Shown here piece by piece: positions 26,618 to 34,822 of a DNA stretch of 64,000 nt. The position numbers and the translations under genes were made by a program. The stretch spans positions 372,001 through 436,000 of the forward strand of contig NZ_LQAQ01000093.1 of assembly GCF_001583495.1 (NCBI RefSeq), read 5' to 3'. Source of the stretch: Flammeovirga sp. SJP92. GTDB taxonomy: Bacteria > Bacteroidota > Bacteroidia > Cytophagales > Flammeovirgaceae. A model generated the notes under the pieces. The model was not told the origin of the DNA and ran no database searches. It saw only the letters and a program-made list of their open reading frames with translations. The first letter of the stretch is position 1; every line of letters begins with the position of its first letter.

Positions 26618-26625
26618 CAAATTTA
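26618..26625 (-). promoter_or_regulatory. Predicted -7 box for the FKBP lipoprotein pair
   Basis: TAAATTTG on the minus strand matches TAnnTTTG and lies about 128 bases upstream of the ATG at 26490. No TTG was found at the right spacing, so support is partial. Confidence 0.4.
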
Positions 26626-26772
26626 CTGTACTTATCAATAGTAAACTTATTGTTTAGAATATATTATGTTAAGTACTCAAACAAGATTACAATACATTAA
26701 CATTGAAACCTTATTTGAGCACTTGAAAACACTTCTTTCTAACTGTTTCGTTATCAAGAAAGTGTTTATCAA

Positions 26773-27699
26773 TTATTTTGTTGGATTAACGAAGTCAATC
26801 AACTCAACATCAAATTTCAATACAGAGAAAGGCTGGATCATTGAGCCTGCACCTCTTGCTCCATAACCTAAAGCTGATGGAATAAATAAAGTAGCTTTAG
26901 TACCTTTTTTCAATAAAGTGAAACCTTCATCCCACCCTGCTATTACTCTACCTTGACCCAATGGGAACTCAAATGGTTGTCCTCTGTCAACAGAAGAGTC
27001 AAATTTTTGACCGTCTAATAAAGTACCTGTGTAATGAACTTTTACGTTAGCACCTGCTGCAGGAGTTTCTCCATTACCTTCTTCAGTGATTACATAGTAT
27101 AAACCAGTCTCTGTTTTCTGAGCACCAGAGATATTGTTTTCAGTTAAGTAATCTTGAATCAACTGATCATCAATTTCGATGTATTTTTCAGCTTCTTCTT
27201 CCATTTTCTTCATTGCTTCCGCTTGCTTTTCTTCCATAGCTACACGGTAAGCATCCTCATCTACGTATACATTTACAGTACGGATACCAACAACTACTTC
27301 CTGCGCTGGATCTTTGATAAATGGAGGAGCCATTTTACCGAAGAAATCAGAAGCGATAATCTTCATTTGAGCACTATCACCTTCGCTCATCATTGCAACC
27401 ATTTCTCCTAGTGGATCTGCTGGCTGGCCTGCCGCTTGTTGTTGCTTCACTACTGAATCAGGGAAAACTTTTACAGCTGCAAACTCTCTTCCTGTTTCTG
27501 TAATATCAAATAAAGTAGAATCAGAAGTAGTTGAGATATTTAATGTAAACTCAACGATATTATTTTCCTTAATCGCAGCACCACTTCCACCTTCAACAAT
27601 GCTGAATTTCTTTCCTGTTGGAGTTTCTTTTTCTTGTGGTCCACAAGCAACAGCACCTAACATAACGGCTGCAATTGCAATTTTCTTTTTGATTTGCAT
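26773..27699 (-). CDS. FKBP-type peptidyl-prolyl isomerase lipoprotein with N-terminal FKBP-like half
   Basis: The product is 308 residues; lipobox MLGAVAC gives C19. The C-terminal FKBP domain (about 205-305) is well conserved: ANVKVHYTGTLLDGQKFDSS, PFEFPLGQGRVIAGWDEGF, ATLFIPSALGYGARGAGS. The N-terminal part (about 35-150) resembles a worn FKBP fold (NNIVEFTLNISTTSDS, MSEGDSAQMKI) and is joined by a Glu/Lys helix at about 155-180. It starts 23 bases after the DHH phosphoesterase gene stop, so it is in one transcript with it. Likely an envelope folding catalyst or chaperone. Confidence 0.9.
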   Translation of the reverse strand: MQIKKKIAIAAVMLGAVACGPQEKETPTGKKFSIVEGGSGAAIKENNIVEFTLNISTTSDSTLFDITETGREFAAVKVFPDSVVKQQQAAGQPADPLGEMVAMMSEGDSAQMKIIASDFFGKMAPPFIKDPAQEVVVGIRTVNVYVDEDAYRVAMEEKQAEAMKKMEEEAEKYIEIDDQLIQDYLTENNISGAQKTETGLYYVITEEGNGETPAAGANVKVHYTGTLLDGQKFDSSVDRGQPFEFPLGQGRVIAGWDEGFTLLKKGTKATLFIPSALGYGARGAGSMIQPFSVLKFDVELIDFVNPTK

Positions 27700-27722
27700 A
27701 TTCAGTTTATAAGTAATTTATT

Positions 27723-28748
27723 CTATTTTAATTTTTCTTGGAGTACCTTCTTGAATTTGGCCACTGCCTCATCAATAGTAATCCCGTCTATTCTTCCTCC
27801 TGCAGCATTTTTGTGCCCGCCGCCGTTAAAGTGTTCTGCAGAAAGATCTGCAACAGAGAAATCTCCAATCGAACGGAAAGACACTTTAATGCCATCACGT
27901 TCATCTTTTTCTTTAAATAAAGCAGCGATTTTGATACCATTGACAGACAAGGCATAATTCACCAAACCTTCAGTATCTCCAGATTGTAAATTGAATCGAT
28001 CTCTATCATCTTGACTTACGGTAAAGAACCCTGTATTGAGTTCAGGCCAGAAAGTAAGGTTCTCGCCCAGGGCATAGCCCAAAAATCTCAAACGTGTTTC
28101 TGTATTATTATCGTAAATAAGGTTATAGATTCTAGCTGTATCCAATCCTGTATCTTTAAGTGATGCGGCAATACGTAATGTTCTGCTGCTTACACTTGGA
28201 AATTTAAAAGATCCCGTATCTGTAATCAAGCCAGCATACAAACATGCGGCAATACGTTGGTCAATTTTTTGAATTCCCTCGTCCAGATCAATAAACTCAT
28301 ATATTAGCTGTGCCGCAGCGGCTGCATCAATATCCCAAAGTTCATAATCAGCAAACTCTTCTTTCCCTCTATGATGATCAATCATCACAATCGTCTTCTT
28401 GCTAATAGAGTTTCTGACTAATGGTCCTAGTTCTTCTATTCTATTGAGTGAAGAAAAATCTACACAAACAATCACATCGGCTTCTTCAATGATTGTCTCT
28501 GCAATTTCAGGTTTTTCTTTATCGTAAATTACCACTTCTTCATGTCCTGGCATCCAATGCAGGAAAGAAGGGTAATCATTGGGAGAAAGAACTGTTGTGA
28601 TATGCTCATCTTTTCTTAAATACCAAGACAACCCCAGTGCCGACCCTATAGCATCTGCATCAGGCTTAGTATGCGGAATGATGACCACTTTTCTTGGTTC
28701 CTCTAAGAATTCTTTTAGTGTACTAAAATTGTGCATATAATATTTCAC
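27723..28748 (-). CDS. DHH/DHHA1 phosphoesterase (NrnA-like nanoRNase/pAp phosphatase)
   Basis: The product is 341 residues. The DHH domain has PHTKPDADAIGSALG at about 25-40, VCVDFSS near 95 and the DHHRG motif near 130, all metal ligands. The DHHA1 substrate-binding domain ends in HFNGGGHKNAAGGRI. Members degrade very short RNA and/or dephosphorylate 3'-phosphoadenosine 5'-phosphate in the cytoplasm. The linkage of this gene with FKBP lipoprotein genes is recurrent in Bacteroidota. A start 12 bases later, at MHNFST, is also possible. Confidence 0.88.
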   Translation of the reverse strand: MKYYMHNFSTLKEFLEEPRKVVIIPHTKPDADAIGSALGLSWYLRKDEHITTVLSPNDYPSFLHWMPGHEEVVIYDKEKPEIAETIIEEADVIVCVDFSSLNRIEELGPLVRNSISKKTIVMIDHHRGKEEFADYELWDIDAAAAAQLIYEFIDLDEGIQKIDQRIAACLYAGLITDTGSFKFPSVSSRTLRIAASLKDTGLDTARIYNLIYDNNTETRLRFLGYALGENLTFWPELNTGFFTVSQDDRDRFNLQSGDTEGLVNYALSVNGIKIAALFKEKDERDGIKVSFRSIGDFSVADLSAEHFNGGGHKNAAGGRIDGITIDEAVAKFKKVLQEKLK

Positions 28749-29166
28749 GTAATCTGTGACATTAATCTAACATCACTTCTTATTTCATATTCCCTTCATA
28801 AAGAGAATTATGCACAAAAGTCTTAAAAAATGTATTCTTAATCAATTTATTATCAATTCTATAGGTATTAATTCTTCAAGCTTATCACTCAAACATCAAC
28901 TACACACTGAAAATCAACAACTTAACCCCTGAATTTTTAATGTTTTATTTACGTTAAAATACCTTTTATTTTCCATTTATTATTAAAATAGTACAGTAAT
29001 TCATCTTATTTATTGATTTTAACCTCAGCATTTCATCCTACATTACCCTCTACCTCTTGTTAAAAAAAGTAAACAGCACAAACCTTTTAATTATTCAGTC
29101 GTTCGATTAATTATAGATAATAAAAATTGATTAGGTAGTAGATTAGTTAAGATCGTGCGTATTTGG

Positions 29167-29199
29167 AAAAGGGATTTCTTGATAAGGAATCCCTTTTTT
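29167..29199 (+). terminator. Orphan intrinsic terminator upstream of mutS
   Basis: A 10-bp stem AAAAGGGATT/AATCCCTTTT (29167-29176 with 29188-29197) is followed by T. It has no plus-strand protein gene upstream, which suggests a small RNA transcribed from about 28.9-29.1 kb. Confidence 0.75.
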
Positions 29200-29307
29200 G
29201 GCATTAAAAATAACATGATCTTTAGACTGTGAATCAAAAACATTCAAAAGATTTAGAATTATTTTCTCTTCATTTCCACCACAATTCTATATTCTAAAAC
29301 CTTTCCT

Positions 29308-29315
29308 TAAATTTG
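29308..29315 (+). promoter_or_regulatory. Predicted -7 box of mutS
   Basis: TAAATTTG followed by CAG matches TAnnTTTG, 67 bases before the start codon. No TTG was found at the -33 position. Confidence 0.45.
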
Positions 29316-29381
29316 CAGATTGATTGGGCATATCCTGTAAATATGCCTTGAAGGAAGTTAGAAAATAATAATTATATAGCC

Positions 29382-31988
29382 TTGGGGAAGACAAAGACAA
29401 AGAAGGAAACTCCGATGATGAAGCAGTTCAATGCAATCAAAGCAAAGCATCCTACTGCCATGTTATTGTTCAGAGTTGGAGATTTTTATGAAACTTTTGG
29501 AGATGATGCAATTACAGCAAGTAAAATATTAGATATCGTTTTAACAAAACGTTCTAATGGTTCTGCTTCAGAAACAGCATTAGCAGGTTTTCCTCATCAT
29601 TCTTTGGACACTTATTTACCCAAATTGGTAAAAGCGGGACAGAGAGTTGCTATTGTAGATCAACTTGAAGATCCTAAAACAGCTAAAGGTGTTGTAAAAA
29701 GGGGGATTACCGAATTGGTAACACCTGGTGTCTCAATGAATGACAACGTCTTGAGCGTAAAACAAAATAACTATTTGGCTGCCATTCACCTTTACAAGAA
29801 AGAGATGGGGATTTCATTCCTTGATATTTCTACTGGCGAGTTCTTTGTGGCTCAAGGTGATCAAAACTATATCGATAAGTTATTACAAGGTTTTTCTCCT
29901 TCTGAAGTATTGTATTGCAGAACTGAACAGGAACAATACAATGAAATATTTGGTGACACCTACCCTACTTTCAGGCAAGATGACTGGGTATATACATCTG
30001 AATATGGTTATGAAAAACTAACTTCGCATTTTGGCACCAAAAACTTAAAAGGCTTTGGTATTGAAAATCTTCCCTTGGCCATTATTGCCGCTGGTGCTAT
30101 TCTGAATTATCTAGAGCTGACAGAGCATCATCATATTGATCATATTCATCAGGTCAGTAGAATTCAGGAAGACAAATACGTTTGGCTAGATAAGTTCACG
30201 GCGAGAAGTCTTGAATTGATCTTCCCTCAAAATGACGGTGGTGTACCTCTGATTGATATCATGGATAAATGTGTGACGCCAATGGGTGCCCGTTTATTGA
30301 AAAAATGGACCGTTCTTCCTCTAAAAGATCAGAAAAGTATTAATGCCCGTCTCAACGTTGTGCATTATTTCACAGAAGAAGAAATTACAGCCGATGAAGT
30401 GCTTTCTCACTTGAGGCAAATCACGGATATTGAACGTCTGATTTCTAAAGTGGCAGTAGGAAGAGTGAACCCTCGCGAAATTGTCTTTATTAAAAAGGCA
30501 TTACAACACGCCGCTCCAATTAAGGATGTTCTTTCAAAGGTTGACCATCAGGAAATCAAAAGTATTGCAGACAGAATCAATACTTGTAAGGTACTGGTGG
30601 ACCGTATTGAGAAAGAGATGCAGGACAATCCACCATTAAACCCTGCCCAAGGCAATATCATACGTACTGGCGTCAATGCAGAACTGGACGAATTGAGAGC
30701 AATTTCTCATTCAGGAAAAGACTTCTTGCAGAAAATCCAGGAAAGAGAGAGTGAACGTACAGGCATTCCTTCATTAAAAATCGGTTATAATAAAGTATTT
30801 GGTTATTACTTAGAAGTAAGAAATACGCACAAAGATAAAGTGCCTGCGGAATGGATTCGTAAGTCTACACTTGTGAATGCTGAACGTTATATCACAGAGG
30901 AACTCAAACAGTATGAAGAGAAAATTCTGAATGCAGAAACCCAAATTTCTGTAATTGAGAATAAACTTTTTACGGATTTAGTCCATGCGTCTACAGAGTA
31001 CATCAGCCCAATCCAGCAAACTGCCTCAACCTTAGCAAAATTGGACTGTCTGCTTTCTTTTGCAACCAATGCCATTGAATACGGTTATGTAAAACCTGAA
31101 ATTACAGCAGAAAAAGCTTTATCAATCAAAGAAGGTAGACACCCTGTGATTGAAAGACAGCTTTCTGTAGATGATCCTTACGTTCCTAATGATGTCTATT
31201 TAGACACAGATGAGCAACAAATCATGGTTATTACAGGTCCAAACATGTCAGGTAAATCGGCTTTATTAAGACAAACAGCATTAATTGTATTGATGGCTCA
31301 GATGGGTTCTTTTGTACCTGCAAAGTCTGCCACAATTGGTATTGTAGATAAAGTATTTACACGTGTGGGTGCTTCTGACAACCTTTCAAAAGGAGAATCT
31401 ACTTTTATGGTGGAAATGACGGAAACAGCAAGCATTCTGAATAATATTTCTGATAGAAGTTTAATTCTAATGGACGAAATTGGAAGAGGAACAAGTACTT
31501 ATGACGGTGTATCAATTGCCTGGGCTATTGTGGAGTACCTTCATAATCATAAAAAAGCGAGAGCTAAAACACTTTTCGCTACGCATTATCATGAATTGAA
31601 TGAGCTGGCAGAAGACTTCCCTCGCATCAAGAACTTCAATGTTTCTGTAAAAGAGCATCAAAAGAAAATTATTTTCTTGAGAAAGCTAAAAGAAGGTGGA
31701 AGTGAGCACAGTTTTGGTATTCATGTAGCACAGTTAGCTGGTATGCCTCAAAAAGTGGTGAGACGTTCTGAAGAAATCCTGGAGCACCTGGAACAAGACA
31801 AACGTAAAGAGAAGAATACGGAACGTATCAAAGAAGTGCCAAAAGACAATTATCAATTATCAATTTTTGACTCCGTAGACCCTGTGGCTAAAAAGTTAAA
31901 AGATGAATTTGAAAAAATTGATGTCAATACCATGACTCCAATTGAGGCCATGCTGAAATTAAATGAATTGAAAAAACTATTATCATAA
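29382..31988 (+). CDS. mutS: DNA mismatch repair protein MutS
   Basis: The product is 868 residues. The start is a TTG at 29382. No in-frame ATG exists upstream before a stop, and the [13 protein letters not shown]-terminus seen from this start is conserved in the family, so the internal ATG at 29415 is less likely. The mismatch-reading Phe-x-Glu is F35-Y-E37 in VGDFYETFG. Connector, lever and clamp domains follow. The ATPase domain has Walker A GPNMSGKS near 620, then [12 protein letters not shown], Walker [13 protein letters not shown] and the ATHYHEL motif. It recognises mismatches and recruits MutL. It is the first gene of an apparent operon with DUF4199 and GT2 genes. Confidence 0.97.
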   Translation: MGKTKTKKETPMMKQFNAIKAKHPTAMLLFRVGDFYETFGDDAITASKILDIVLTKRSNGSASETALAGFPHHSLDTYLPKLVKAGQRVAIVDQLEDPKTAKGVVKRGITELVTPGVSMNDNVLSVKQNNYLAAIHLYKKEMGISFLDISTGEFFVAQGDQNYIDKLLQGFSPSEVLYCRTEQEQYNEIFGDTYPTFRQDDWVYTSEYGYEKLTSHFGTKNLKGFGIENLPLAIIAAGAILNYLELTEHHHIDHIHQVSRIQEDKYVWLDKFTARSLELIFPQNDGGVPLIDIMDKCVTPMGARLLKKWTVLPLKDQKSINARLNVVHYFTEEEITADEVLSHLRQITDIERLISKVAVGRVNPREIVFIKKALQHAAPIKDVLSKVDHQEIKSIADRINTCKVLVDRIEKEMQDNPPLNPAQGNIIRTGVNAELDELRAISHSGKDFLQKIQERESERTGIPSLKIGYNKVFGYYLEVRNTHKDKVPAEWIRKSTLVNAERYITEELKQYEEKILNAETQISVIENKLFTDLVHASTEYISPIQQTASTLAKLDCLLSFATNAIEYGYVKPEITAEKALSIKEGRHPVIERQLSVDDPYVPNDVYLDTDEQQIMVITGPNMSGKSALLRQTALIVLMAQMGSFVPAKSATIGIVDKVFTRVGASDNLSKGESTFMVEMTETASILNNISDRSLILMDEIGRGTSTYDGVSIAWAIVEYLHNHKKARAKTLFATHYHELNELAEDFPRIKNFNVSVKEHQKKIIFLRKLKEGGSEHSFGIHVAQLAGMPQKVVRRSEEILEHLEQDKRKEKNTERIKEVPKDNYQLSIFDSVDPVAKKLKDEFEKIDVNTMTPIEAMLKLNELKKLLS

Positions 31989-31996
31989 AGCTAAAA

Positions 31997-32530
31997 ATGC
32001 AAGATAGACCATCGGCTAAAACAATAGCCTTAAAATACGCTGCAATACTAGGTATTTTCTCTTTTGGGTATCCGCACCTTTTGGAGTATCTAGGAAAAAC
32101 TCAAAATGTCTTTCTGATCAACCTAAATTTAGTTGTGATAATTACCACCTTTGTTTTTGCATTCCGCGAATACAGGAGCATGAATAATAATGTCCTTCTT
32201 TATGAAACAGGTAAGAGCATTGGTATTCTTTTATCCTTCACATCCTCAGCAATTTCAAATATTCTTGGGTATGTTTATTTTCATTTTTTTGATCGTTCAG
32301 CACTTGATCAAGGTATAGAATTATCAAAAGAAATGATGGCTCAGAAGCCAGGCATCAACGAAGCAGACTTAGAAAAATCATATGACATTATTGAATTCTT
32401 CTTCAATACTCCTTTGTTGCAAATTTCTAATGTATTAATATTAACATTAGTTGGTTATATTTTCTCTGTTTTATTGTCCAGAATAATGCAAAGAGAACCC
32501 GTTGACCCTAATCAAGATTACGATTTTTAA
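31997..32530 (+). CDS. DUF4199 membrane protein
   Basis: The product is 177 residues with four hydrophobic segments: about 12-32, 38-58, 73-95 and 140-162. It has the overall layout of DUF4199 proteins, found almost only in Bacteroidota. It starts 8 bases after the mutS stop and ends 24 bases before a GT2 glycosyltransferase gene. DUF4199 and this GT2 type are frequent neighbours, which suggests a role with lipid-linked sugar transfer. Function is not established. Confidence 0.8.
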   Translation: MQDRPSAKTIALKYAAILGIFSFGYPHLLEYLGKTQNVFLINLNLVVIITTFVFAFREYRSMNNNVLLYETGKSIGILLSFTSSAISNILGYVYFHFFDRSALDQGIELSKEMMAQKPGINEADLEKSYDIIEFFFNTPLLQISNVLILTLVGYIFSVLLSRIMQREPVDPNQDYDF

Positions 32531-32554
32531 TTTACAAGCTTCACTACTTTTAAA

Positions 32555-33520
32555 ATGGAAGAAAAGAAAATAGATGTATCCGTAGTTGTTCCTTTACTCA
32601 ATGAAGAAGAGTCACTTCCTGAATTGGTAGAATGGATCAATAAGGTTTTTGTAGCTGAAAACATCAACGGTGATTTATACCTGATTGATGATGGAAGTAC
32701 GGACAACTCTTGGAACATTATTGTGGAGTTGAAAAAGAAATTTGAGTGGATTCATGGCATTCAATTTCAAAGAAACTATGGTAAATCAGCCGCACTGCAG
32801 GTAGGCTTTCAAGCCGCTGAAGGTGAAGTTGTGATTACAATGGATGCCGATTTACAAGACAGTCCTGACGAAATTCCAGAATTAAGACGTATGATTCTAG
32901 AGGAGAATTATGACATTGTTTCTGGATGGAAGGAAAAACGTTATGACCCACTATCTAAGACTATTCCAACAAAAATATACAATGCGGCCACTACTGCTTT
33001 ATCAGGTATAAAGTTGCATGATATGAACTGTGGCTTGAAGGCTTACAGAAAAAATGTGGTTAAAGCTATTGAAGTCTATGGTGAAATGCACCGCTACATT
33101 CCAGTCATTGCAAAATGGAATGGCTTTGGTAGAATTGGTGAAAAGCCAGTACAGCATAGAGCTCGAAAATACGGTACAACTAAATTTGGGTTAGAACGTT
33201 TTATCAACGGTTTCCTTGATTTGATGTCGATCACTTTTGTATCCAGATTCAAAAAAGCACCCATGCATTTCTTTGGTTTATTGGGCACACTTTCATTTTT
33301 ATCTGGTACACTAGCTGCACTTTGGCTTTTATGTGAGAAGGTTTATTTATCAATTAACCGATTGCCGATTAAAAGAGAAGTTGTAGAACAGCCCTTATTC
33401 TATCTTGCACTTACAGCCGTTATTATAGGTTGTCAGATGTTTATGACTGGATTTATTGCAGAAATGGTCTCTTTAAATCAACCTAATCGAAATGATTATG
33501 GCATTAAGGGAAGAATATAA
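32555..33520 (+). CDS. GT2 glycosyltransferase, dolichol/undecaprenyl-phosphate sugar transferase type
   Basis: The product is 321 residues. The GT-A domain (1-230) has VVVPLLNEEESLPEL, the nucleotide-binding LIDDGSTDNSW, the DXD-like DADLQDSPDEIPEL and a RARKYGTTKFG motif. Two C-terminal TM helices lie at about 235-260 and 285-308. This is the layout of GtrB/DPM1-like enzymes, which move a sugar from a nucleotide donor to a polyprenyl phosphate at the inner membrane. It ends the mutS-DUF4199-GT2 run, followed by a shared terminator. The sugar is unknown. Confidence 0.9.
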   Translation: MEEKKIDVSVVVPLLNEEESLPELVEWINKVFVAENINGDLYLIDDGSTDNSWNIIVELKKKFEWIHGIQFQRNYGKSAALQVGFQAAEGEVVITMDADLQDSPDEIPELRRMILEENYDIVSGWKEKRYDPLSKTIPTKIYNAATTALSGIKLHDMNCGLKAYRKNVVKAIEVYGEMHRYIPVIAKWNGFGRIGEKPVQHRARKYGTTKFGLERFINGFLDLMSITFVSRFKKAPMHFFGLLGTLSFLSGTLAALWLLCEKVYLSINRLPIKREVVEQPLFYLALTAVIIGCQMFMTGFIAEMVSLNQPNRNDYGIKGRI

Positions 33521-33579
33521 ATAAAGTTGTGATTCAGCTCTTTATTAAAAGCAAAAACTATTTTTACCATAAATATGAT

Positions 33580-33612
33580 AACACCTAAATCTGTAAAAGA
33601 ATTTAGGTGTTA
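33580..33612. terminator. Bidirectional terminator between GT2 and AraC genes
   Basis: A perfect 11-bp stem AACACCTAAAT/ATTTAGGTGTT (33580-33590 with 33601-33611) is shared by two converging genes. Its right arm includes the stop codon of the AraC gene. Confidence 0.85.
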
Positions 33613-34584
33613 TTTTCTTAAGTCCTCTTTAAATTCTCTTGGTGTAACACCGAATTTTTTCTTGAAATTGGCTGAAAAATGACTAGCACTGGAAAAACCC
33701 AAATCCATGGCAATCATAGACATAGTACGCTCTCCTTCCTGCAAATACGTTTTTGCCATATCAAGACGTACATTTTGATGAAACTGATGAATCGTTACTC
33801 CAAAAACCTGCTTAAACAAAGTCCTCAGTCTACTCGCACTCAATCCACATTCCCTTGCTAAATCATCAATTTGAACTTGCTGGCTCAATTGACTTTTCAA
33901 ATAATTTCTCGCTTTAAAAACAGCTTTAGTATTGAAAGGATACTTATTGGATTCTAAAATACTCTCGCGTTCATTTACTTTAGAAAAAAAAGTAGCGACA
34001 AGATACATTGCACTGGCATAAACGAGCTCCTTTTCATATACATTTTTGATATCACCTGAATAAAGATTCCAAAACATGCCATGCATAATGTGATCAAATT
34101 CTTCAAAAATATAATAGGGTGCATCCTCTAAAAAAAGCTGTTCATAATACGCTGACTTGCTTGCTAAAGATTTATAGTACTCTTTTTCCAACCGGATACT
34201 TACAAAACATGTTTTCTTATTAGGGAAAAGCTCCCAACCTACAGTGTCTTTTGTGTTAGTGGTAAATGCACCTTCGGTAAAAAATGCCAACTCTTCTATT
34301 TCTTTATTTTCATTTTCAATATCAAACGATTTCTTTTCAGAAGAAGGCTCTCCAAAAAAAATGGGAATGTACTGATCCATAGCGTTCAACTGCTTTCCTG
34401 TTGATGCGATTTTTTTCTTTAATACGAAATCAAAACGAAGAATTTCCATTTGGTCATTAAAACGGAAACCATCAATTACTCCTTTTCCCAATTCATTATT
34501 AAAGATCACAGAATCACCTACTCTCTTTGCATTGAATATTTTACTCCAAGCTTCTAAAGCTTTATCAAAATCTCTTTGTTCCAT
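33610..34584 (-). CDS. AraC-family transcriptional regulator
   Basis: The product is 324 residues. The C-terminal double helix-turn-helix (about 220-322) is clear: VQIDDLARECGLSASRLRTL, VFGVTIHQFHQNVRLDMAKT, MDLGFSSASHFSANFKKKFG and a VTPREF ending. The first about 210 residues form an unassigned sensing part. It lies downstream of the tandem GH14 gene on the same strand with a 238-base gap, and no clear terminator was seen between them. It may regulate starch or maltodextrin use, which is inference from position only. Confidence 0.88.
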   Translation of the reverse strand: MEQRDFDKALEAWSKIFNAKRVGDSVIFNNELGKGVIDGFRFNDQMEILRFDFVLKKKIASTGKQLNAMDQYIPIFFGEPSSEKKSFDIENENKEIEELAFFTEGAFTTNTKDTVGWELFPNKKTCFVSIRLEKEYYKSLASKSAYYEQLFLEDAPYYIFEEFDHIMHGMFWNLYSGDIKNVYEKELVYASAMYLVATFFSKVNERESILESNKYPFNTKAVFKARNYLKSQLSQQVQIDDLARECGLSASRLRTLFKQVFGVTIHQFHQNVRLDMAKTYLQEGERTMSMIAMDLGFSSASHFSANFKKKFGVTPREFKEDLRK

Positions 34585-34822
34585 AAAAAGAAAATAAAAA
34601 AACCATTAGCAATTTACTTTAAGTACAAATTCAAAATTATCTAATACTAATTCTATTTCTTGTTTTGCGATTACTTCCTTCAAAAAACTTTTAATAGAAC
34701 TGCTATTAATACGTTTTTTTAGTGTTGAACGCACAAAAAATAAATTAGAATTAACTATGATTTATTTTTGACTTAGTACTTAGATGAAATTACTAATGGT
34801 TTATGGAAATCTCAATTAAAAA

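Larger units (their letters stand above)
28749..29381. other. 633-base intergenic region before mutS
   Basis: It separates a minus-strand and a plus-strand gene, so it should carry both promoters. It is strongly AT-rich. No protein gene is visible. It holds one clear plus-strand terminator (29167-29199) with no plus-strand gene before it, and a -7-like box for mutS. Confidence 0.6.

Noticed and set aside
26666-26866. 66-codon plus-strand ORF
   Set aside because: It overlaps the end of an FKBP gene on the other strand and has no protein features.
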